A stretch of 64,000 nt of DNA from NCBI RefSeq assembly GCF_017301735.1, contig NZ_CP071090.1, forward strand, positions 9,476,001 to 9,540,000, read 5' to 3'. A program made the position numbers and the translations under genes. Shown here in pieces: positions 59,405 to 64,000 of this stretch (its first letter is position 1; every line of letters begins with the position of its first letter). This stretch comes from Pyxidicoccus parkwaysis (GTDB lineage Bacteria > Myxococcota > Myxococcia > Myxococcales > Myxococcaceae). The notes under the pieces are model-generated. The model worked only from the letters and a program-made list of their open reading frames with translations, was not told where the DNA came from and ran no database searches.

Positions 59405-60679
59405 ATGAGAAAGAGCCCCGCCCCCTTCTTGTCGCGCGCAGGCCTGTTGTGCGCCGCGTTGGCCCTCGCCCCCGGCTGCAAGAGCGTGCAGCCCAAGCCC
59501 ACCACGCCCACCGGCGGCACGCCCCCGGGCCAGGACGCCGGCCCATCCGCGCCGGAGGCCGGCTCTCAGACGCTGAACACGGCCACGTCCGGCACGCCCG
59601 CGCAGGGTACGTCGCCGTGGCAGCGCGCCCGCGTGGGCGACCGGGTGACGTATTCCTTCTCCGCCAACCGGAGCCCGTCGGCCAGGCGGAGCGCGGAGGG
59701 TGGAACGAACGTTCCTTCCGCGGTGGCCGGCGTGGTGACGGTGGAGGTGCTGGCGGTGAAGGCGCCGTGGGTGTGGCTGGGCATCTCCTTCGCGGGAGAC
59801 GGGGGCACGCCGCTGCCGCAGCCGCGCCTGGCGCGCTCGCTGGTGGTGCCCGTGCGCTCGGACAGCACGCGCACGCTGGAGGTGCCGCGCGAGGGCGCGC
59901 AGACGCTCGAGCAGCCCACCGCCGCCGGCCGCACGTGGGAGGCGAAGCGCTACCTCGATGACAAGCGCCCCGTGGACGGTCCGCTGGAGAACCGCCTCTA
60001 CGCGGTGGACCCGGGCCCGCTGTACCTCACCAACGGCCTGCTGGACGCGAGCACCACGCTGTCCGGCTTCGGCGCGGCGGGCGGCTCGCAGCTCACCCTC
60101 ATGGAAGTCCATCAGGGCGCGGCGGATGCCACCAGCACGCTGCCGGCGTTCTCGCTGCCCCTGGGCCCGGGCACGTTCTACGACGTGCGCATGGACTCGG
60201 GCGGCACTCCGTCCGTGATGCGCACCTGCCTGGCCGCCGAGCGCGGCCACGTGCTGCGCGTGCAGTCCGCGCCCACCGAGGACGTCAACGCGCCGTGCCC
60301 GGACTTCACGCAGGCGGAGCCCCTGCCGCTGGAGGAGGCGGTGCTCTCGCTCGCGCTCACCGCGTTGGGCGACTCGCAGTGGCCGCCCCGTCCCGCCGGC
60401 GCCTCGCTGCCCACGCGCTCGATGCTGGCCTTCGACGGCAGCAAGGTGCCGGTGCTCCAGGTGGAGTCATCCGAGGACGTGGGCGGCACGCGCGGTGTGC
60501 GCGAGGTGACGTATGCGGCGGACCCGTGGGACGGCACGTTGAACGGGCTCGCGCAGGAGGCCCGCTTCCAGGCGCTCAGCGACGTGCTCTACCGCGCTCC
60601 GCAGCGCGGCAAGCGCGAGCCGGTGGACGGCACGCGGCTCGTCCAGTGGGGCACCTGGGTGCAGGGGGTGAAGCCATGA
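59405..60679 (+). CDS. Uncharacterised lipoprotein
   Basis: A 424-residue lipoprotein; ATG 59405 leads to lipobox LAPGC (near residue 21), then a Pro/Thr/Gly linker and a large beta-rich body with GDRVTYSFSANRSP and several Pro-Gly turns. I recognise no family. Its stop overlaps the DUF4286 start as ATGA, so the two are coupled. The 101-bp gap to DUF4139 holds both promoters. Confidence 0.7.
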   Translation: MRKSPAPFLSRAGLLCAALALAPGCKSVQPKPTTPTGGTPPGQDAGPSAPEAGSQTLNTATSGTPAQGTSPWQRARVGDRVTYSFSANRSPSARRSAEGGTNVPSAVAGVVTVEVLAVKAPWVWLGISFAGDGGTPLPQPRLARSLVVPVRSDSTRTLEVPREGAQTLEQPTAAGRTWEAKRYLDDKRPVDGPLENRLYAVDPGPLYLTNGLLDASTTLSGFGAAGGSQLTLMEVHQGAADATSTLPAFSLPLGPGTFYDVRMDSGGTPSVMRTCLAAERGHVLRVQSAPTEDVNAPCPDFTQAEPLPLEEAVLSLALTALGDSQWPPRPAGASLPTRSMLAFDGSKVPVLQVESSEDVGGTRGVREVTYAADPWDGTLNGLAQEARFQALSDVLYRAPQRGKREPVDGTRLVQWGTWVQGVKP

Positions 60680-60996
60680 CGCTCGCCCTCTACGTCGTCG
60701 GCATCGAGGTGGAACCCGGCGCGGAGGACGCGTGGAACCGGTGGCATGAGGACATCCACGTCCCCGAGGTGCTGCGCGAGCCGGGCTTCCTCTCCTGCCG
60801 CAAGTGGCGCGACACCGAGCCCGCCAAGGACGGCTGGGCGCGCTATGTCTGCCATTACGAGCTGACGGAACTGACCGCCATGCAACGCTATGCGAGCAGC
60901 GACGCCGCGAAGCGCCTGCGCGAGGAGTCACTCACGCGCTTCGGCAACGTCACGCGCTACACGCGCCAGGTGCTCACCGAGGTCAAACGTTTCTGA
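60676..60996 (+). CDS. DUF4286-like small protein
   Basis: A 106-residue ferredoxin-like alpha/beta protein with the opening LYVVGIEVEPGAEDAWNRW, then HIDVPEVLR-like and GFLSCRKWR segments that match DUF4286/dimeric alpha-beta barrel proteins. It starts inside the stop of the lipoprotein gene (ATGA). Such folds often bind small molecules, but no function is assigned. A weak GGGAAA/TTTCCC hairpin lies 6 bp after the stop. Confidence 0.75.
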   Translation: MTLALYVVGIEVEPGAEDAWNRWHEDIHVPEVLREPGFLSCRKWRDTEPAKDGWARYVCHYELTELTAMQRYASSDAAKRLREESLTRFGNVTRYTRQVLTEVKRF

Positions 60997-61052
60997 TTCT
61001 CGGGAAATGGGTTTCCCATGGGGCCGGCGTGACTGCACACGGGCAGCGTGCC

Positions 61053-61598
61053 TCACGCCGAGACGGCGCGTGAGGACGGCCGCGCACTGACGGGCATGAG
61101 GAAGTGGCCCTTCGAGTCGGTCGGCAAATCCAGACGCAGACAGAGGTGCCCCGGAGGCGGTGCCTCGCCGGGCGAGACAGACGTCTGCTGCGCGCGGAAG
61201 CCCAGGGACTCCAGGACGCGGCGCGCGGTGTCGTTGCCGGCGTGGACGAAGGCCTCGACGTGGCGCAGACCCTCCAGCCGCATGCCGCGGCGGATGAGCT
61301 CCGTGGCGGCCCAGTGGCCCGCACCCGACAGTCGGTAGGGCGCCGCCACCGCGCAGCTCAGCCGCGCGTAGCCCGCCTCGCGGTGGATGCTGGAGAGCGC
61401 CGCGAGGCCGATGACGCCACAGCCCTTCTCCGCCACGGCGAACAGGCGCGTGCCGCCCCGGGGGTCATGAGGAGTGCCAACCTCGGGGCGCAGCCACCCG
61501 AACACCTCGCCGAGGTCCGGGTCCTCCAGCAGCAGGCCCACCGCGCCCGAAACGGCGCTCCCGGCGACCTCGAGTGGAATCAGCATGCGCTCGTGCAT
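61053..61598 (-). CDS. GNAT-family acetyltransferase
   Basis: A 181-residue enzyme from ATG 61598; a longer ORF upstream lacks plausible coding. The GNAT fold is seen in VGLAALSSIH-like strand 4, AAPYRLSGAGHWAATELIR (acetyl-CoA pyrophosphate loop, degenerate from RxxGxG/A), VEAFVHAGNDTARRVLESLGF and a final strand. It transfers an acetyl group from acetyl-CoA to an amine. This looks like a RimJ/RimL-type member; substrate unknown. Confidence 0.82.
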   Translation of the reverse strand: MHERMLIPLEVAGSAVSGAVGLLLEDPDLGEVFGWLRPEVGTPHDPRGGTRLFAVAEKGCGVIGLAALSSIHREAGYARLSCAVAAPYRLSGAGHWAATELIRRGMRLEGLRHVEAFVHAGNDTARRVLESLGFRAQQTSVSPGEAPPPGHLCLRLDLPTDSKGHFLMPVSARPSSRAVSA

Positions 61599-61711
61599 CG
61601 GTTCGTCCCCCTGCGCGCTTGTGACTTCAAGGGACGTGCCATTATTCAATTCCAGCGAAGCCAGCGGACCCGGGAACGAGTCACGAGTCCGCCAGCCAGC
61701 TGCACTCGGGG

Positions 61712-62149
61712 TTACTGCGCGACGGCGAGCTTCACGTCGATGTTGCCGCGCGTGGCCTTGGAGTACGGGCACACCTCGTGGGCGGCGTGCATCAGCTTCT
61801 CGGCCTCGTCCGCGGGCATGCCGGGGAGGATGCCGGTGAGCTTCACCGCGAGGCCGAAGCCGCCGTCCGGCGTCTTGCCGATGGTGACGTCGGCGGTGAT
61901 GCCCACGCCCTCGCCCAGCGTCTTGCCCTGCATGCGCGCCACGAGGCGCAGCGCGCCCTCGAAGCAGGCGGAGTAGCCCGAGGCGAAGAGCGTCTCGGGG
62001 TTGGCCTTGGCGCCGCCCGGGCCACCCATCTCCTTGGGCAGGGCGAGCTGCAAATCAATGACGCCGTCAGCGGACTTCACGTGGCCGCTGCGGCCGCCGT
62101 GGGTGGTGGCGGAGGTGGTGTACAGCGGGGAGACGGTAACGGGGGCCAT
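61712..62149 (-). CDS. ohr: Organic hydroperoxide resistance protein
   Basis: A 145-residue OsmC-family peroxidase that reduces organic hydroperoxides with two reactive cysteines: one in GYSACFEGAL and one in HEVCPYSKATRGN, both present. The opening LYTTSATTHGGRSG is typical of Ohr. ATG 62149 is 19 bp downstream of the ohrR stop, so the pair is an operon controlled by OhrR. Confidence 0.95.
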   Translation of the reverse strand: MAPVTVSPLYTTSATTHGGRSGHVKSADGVIDLQLALPKEMGGPGGAKANPETLFASGYSACFEGALRLVARMQGKTLGEGVGITADVTIGKTPDGGFGLAVKLTGILPGMPADEAEKLMHAAHEVCPYSKATRGNIDVKLAVAQ

Positions 62150-62168
62150 GACGTGCTCCTGTTTGGAA

Positions 62169-62624
62169 TTACTTCGAGGGTTCAGATTGGGACTTCGACA
62201 GCGTTTCGAAAAGCCGTTGGACGTCTTCGCGCAGGCGTGAAAGCTCCTCGAGCGAGAGGCCCATCTTGCAGACCATCGCCTCGGGAACGGCCACGGCCCT
62301 GCGCCGCAGGGCACGTCCTTGAGTCGTCAGGTGGACGCGCACCGAGCGCGCGTCCTCGGTGGAGCGCTCCCGCTTCACCATCCCCTGCGCCTCCAGCCGC
62401 TTCAGCAGCGGCGTGAGCGTTCCCGAGTCCAGGAACAGGCGCTCCCCCATCTCCTTCACCGTCAGCCCGTCCGTCTCCCAGAGGACCAACATCACCAGGT
62501 ACTGCGGGTACGTCAGTCCGAGCTTCGACAGGAGCGGCGCATAGGCCTGGGTGACGGCCCGGGCCGCCGCGTAGAGCGGGAAGCAGAGCTGCGCGTCCAG
62601 GCTGAGCGGGTCATCCACCGGCAT
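62169..62624 (-). CDS. ohrR: MarR-family peroxide regulator OhrR
   Basis: A 151-residue MarR-type repressor. The single N-terminal reactive Cys (Cys 14 in LDAQLCFPLY) and conserved Tyr residues (LTYPQYLVML) mark it as OhrR, which loses DNA binding when its Cys is oxidised by organic peroxides. The winged helix is around VKEMGERLFLDSGTLTPLLK. It precedes ohr and a palindromic operator sits upstream. Confidence 0.94.
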   Translation of the reverse strand: MPVDDPLSLDAQLCFPLYAAARAVTQAYAPLLSKLGLTYPQYLVMLVLWETDGLTVKEMGERLFLDSGTLTPLLKRLEAQGMVKRERSTEDARSVRVHLTTQGRALRRRAVAVPEAMVCKMGLSLEELSRLREDVQRLFETLSKSQSEPSK

Positions 62625-62641
62625 GGCTAATTAGTAGGGCA

Positions 62642-62652
62642 CAATTAAATTG
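62642..62652. promoter_or_regulatory. Probable OhrR operator
   Basis: CAATTAAATTG, a palindrome about a central base, lies 18 bp upstream of the ohrR start in an A+T-rich patch of an otherwise GC-rich genome. It matches the ACAATT-AATTG type of site described for OhrR. Confidence 0.7.
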
Positions 62653-62771
62653 CGCGCAACCAAATCTGACATGGAGGACTTCCGGCCGGGGATGCCGCGC
62701 CGGGCCATGGCGTGTTACAGGGCGGCACGACGGCCCTGGAGTCGGGGCCGAGCGAGGACGGGAGCACTGGG

Positions 62772-63557
62772 ATGTTGAGGACTGTCACGGCCACGCGCTA
62801 CGTGACGCCCCTGAGGGAGGGCGGCTCGCTGCCGGCCATCATCGAGGCGGACGACGCGGGGCTGTATGTCGTGAAGTTCCGGGGTGCGGGCCAGGGCGCG
62901 AAGGCGCTCATCGCGGAGCTCATCTCCGGCGAGCTGGCGCGCGCGGTGGGCCTGCGCGTGCCGGAGGTGGTGCTGGTGGAGTTGGACGCGGCGCTGGGCC
63001 GCAACGAGCCGGACTCCGAAATCCGCGAGCTCATCAAGGCGAGCGCGGGGCTCAACCTCGCGCTGGACTACCTGCCCGGCTCGGTGACGTTCGACCCGCT
63101 GGCCGGGCCCTTCCCGGAAGGCGCGCTGGCGTCCGTCATCGTCGGCTTCGACGCGTTCATCACCAACGTGGACCGCACGCCGAAGAACCCCAACATGCTG
63201 TGCTGGCACAAGGACTTGTGGCTCATCGACCACGGGGCGTCGCTCTACTTCCACCACTCGTGGGAGGACTGGGAGACGCGCAGCCAGAGCCGCTTCAATC
63301 CCATCAAGGACCACGTGCTGCTGCCGTGGGCCAGCGCGCTGACCACCGTGGAGGCCCGCCTGCGCGCGGCCCTCACGCGCGAGGTGGTGGAGCGCACCGT
63401 GGCCGCCATTCCGGAGGCGTGGCTGACGGGCGCCGAGTCCCCCTTCCCCACCGCCGACGCGCACCGCGCGGCGTATGTCACCTGGCTGCTCAAGCGCCTG
63501 GACGCGCTGCCGGCCTTCCTCGAGGAGGCGGTCCGTGCCCGCGCCCAGCTCGTTTGA
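62772..63557 (+). CDS. HipA-like kinase-fold protein
   Basis: A 261-residue protein. FDAFITNVDRTPKNPNML resembles a catalytic loop with Asp and Asn, and LWLIDHGASLYFHH supplies the metal-binding Asp, like HipA/PI4K-type kinases. The N-terminus (YVVKFRGAGQGAKALIAELI) holds a candidate Lys. ATG 62772 is the best start. Unlike true HipA, no HipB antitoxin is present. It is coupled to a DUF3037 gene by a 23-base overlap, an association I recall from other genomes. Whether it is toxin or regulator is unknown. Confidence 0.78.
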   Translation: MLRTVTATRYVTPLREGGSLPAIIEADDAGLYVVKFRGAGQGAKALIAELISGELARAVGLRVPEVVLVELDAALGRNEPDSEIRELIKASAGLNLALDYLPGSVTFDPLAGPFPEGALASVIVGFDAFITNVDRTPKNPNMLCWHKDLWLIDHGASLYFHHSWEDWETRSQSRFNPIKDHVLLPWASALTTVEARLRAALTREVVERTVAAIPEAWLTGAESPFPTADAHRAAYVTWLLKRLDALPAFLEEAVRARAQLV

Positions 63558-63936
63558 CTACGCCATCATCCGCGTCGTCCCCCGCGTGGAGCGCGAGGAG
63601 TTCATCAACGCGGGCGTCGTCCTCTTCTGCACCACACAGCGCTTCCTCGGCGCGCGCATCGAATTGGACGACGCGCGGCTGAAGGCCCTGTCACCGGAGG
63701 TGGACGTGGACATGGTGCGCGGCCACCTGGAGAGCTTCCGGCGCGTCTGCGAGGGCGGGAAGGACTCGGGGCCCATCGGACGGCTGCCGCAGAAGGACAG
63801 GTGGCACTGGCTGGTGGCGCCGCGCAGCACCATCATCCAGACGGGGCCGGTGCACTCGGGCCTGTGCCAGGGCCCCAATCCGGAGCCCCGGCTCGCGCTG
63901 GAGCACCTGGTGGATACGGTGGTGCGAGTGAGGTAG
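63535..63936 (+). CDS. DUF3037 protein
   Basis: A 133-residue soluble protein from GTG 63535, with GAGGAGG upstream. It matches DUF3037: the opening FDYAIIRVVPRVEREEFINAG, then ARIELDDARLKALSPEVD and a short C-terminal helix with EHLVDTVV. It starts within the HipA-like gene, so the two proteins probably act together. Function unknown. Confidence 0.85.
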   Translation: MPAPSSFDYAIIRVVPRVEREEFINAGVVLFCTTQRFLGARIELDDARLKALSPEVDVDMVRGHLESFRRVCEGGKDSGPIGRLPQKDRWHWLVAPRSTIIQTGPVHSGLCQGPNPEPRLALEHLVDTVVRVR

Positions 63937-63943
63937 CGCGCGT

Positions 63944-64000
63944 CTACTCCTGGATGCGCGTGCCGGTGAAGGGGATGGTGGAGACGCACTCCTCGATTTT
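63944..64000 (-). CDS. C-terminal end of a gene running off the window
   Basis: An open frame on the minus strand ends at stop 63944 and encodes at its end ECVSTIPFTGTRIQE. It extends past the right edge and is convergent with the DUF3037 gene, so a real gene is plausible. Too little is visible to name it. Confidence 0.4.
   Translation of the reverse strand, partial: KIEECVSTIPFTGTRIQE

Overview
The window is high-GC bacterial chromosome (strong G/C third-position bias, about 57 tightly packed genes). It reads as a myxobacterium of the Myxococcaceae/Cystobacterineae type. Pointers are a DUF2378-family gene (a family I know from Myxococcales), a Ser/Thr kinase with a PEGA tail, many signal-peptidase-II lipoproteins carrying Pro-Asp-Ala-Gly linkers, and many one- and two-component signalling genes. 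I saw no rRNA, tRNA, CRISPR array, insertion sequence or prophage.

Region 1 (1-11850, minus strand): a partial aldo/keto reductase and a DUF839 (PhoX-like) Tat protein. They lie downstream of a signalling operon read from about 11850 down to 1931: a small helical protein, a 1967-residue soluble hybrid histidine kinase with a long HAMP array, a CheR-like protein, a CheB-like protein, a receiver-PAS protein, a winged-helix-like protein and two DUF5985 membrane proteins. The CheR- and CheB-like proteins both lack a signature catalytic residue.

Region 2 (12005-24441): a Ser/Thr kinase-TPR-lipoprotein operon. Next comes a KaiC-like ATPase/response regulator operon facing a PAS histidine kinase. 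Then a coiled-coil lipoprotein, a lipoprotein toxin with a probable immunity gene (SitA/SitI-like layout), and an AtoE-type fatty acid transporter.

Region 3 (24539-34379): exported and lipoprotein genes. These are a DUF4397 lipoprotein, a cytochrome c-like lipoprotein with four CxxCH motifs, a Vgb-like beta-propeller, a PstS-like binding lipoprotein and a propeller-like lipoprotein.

Region 4 (34681-43897): membrane pyrophosphatase, zinc-ribbon regulator with an internally duplicated membrane protein, cold shock protein with a clear terminator, DUF99, a STAS-like protein, Nudix, a RuvC-like protein overlapping DUF2378, and two adjacent lipoproteins, one with a JAMM/DUF4329-like metal site.

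Region 5 (43955-64000): a TetR-controlled RND efflux operon with a visible operator, DUF2293, RNase Z, an epoxide hydrolase-like enzyme, rhomboid protease, an amidohydrolase lipoprotein, DUF4139, DUF4286, a GNAT enzyme, an ohrR-ohr peroxide defence operon with its operator, and a HipA-like/DUF3037 pair.

Several convergent gene pairs are separated by strong inverted repeats that probably act as terminators. The least explained parts are the catalytically altered CheR/CheB pair in the poly-HAMP operon, the lipoprotein toxin pair, and the KaiC-like module.
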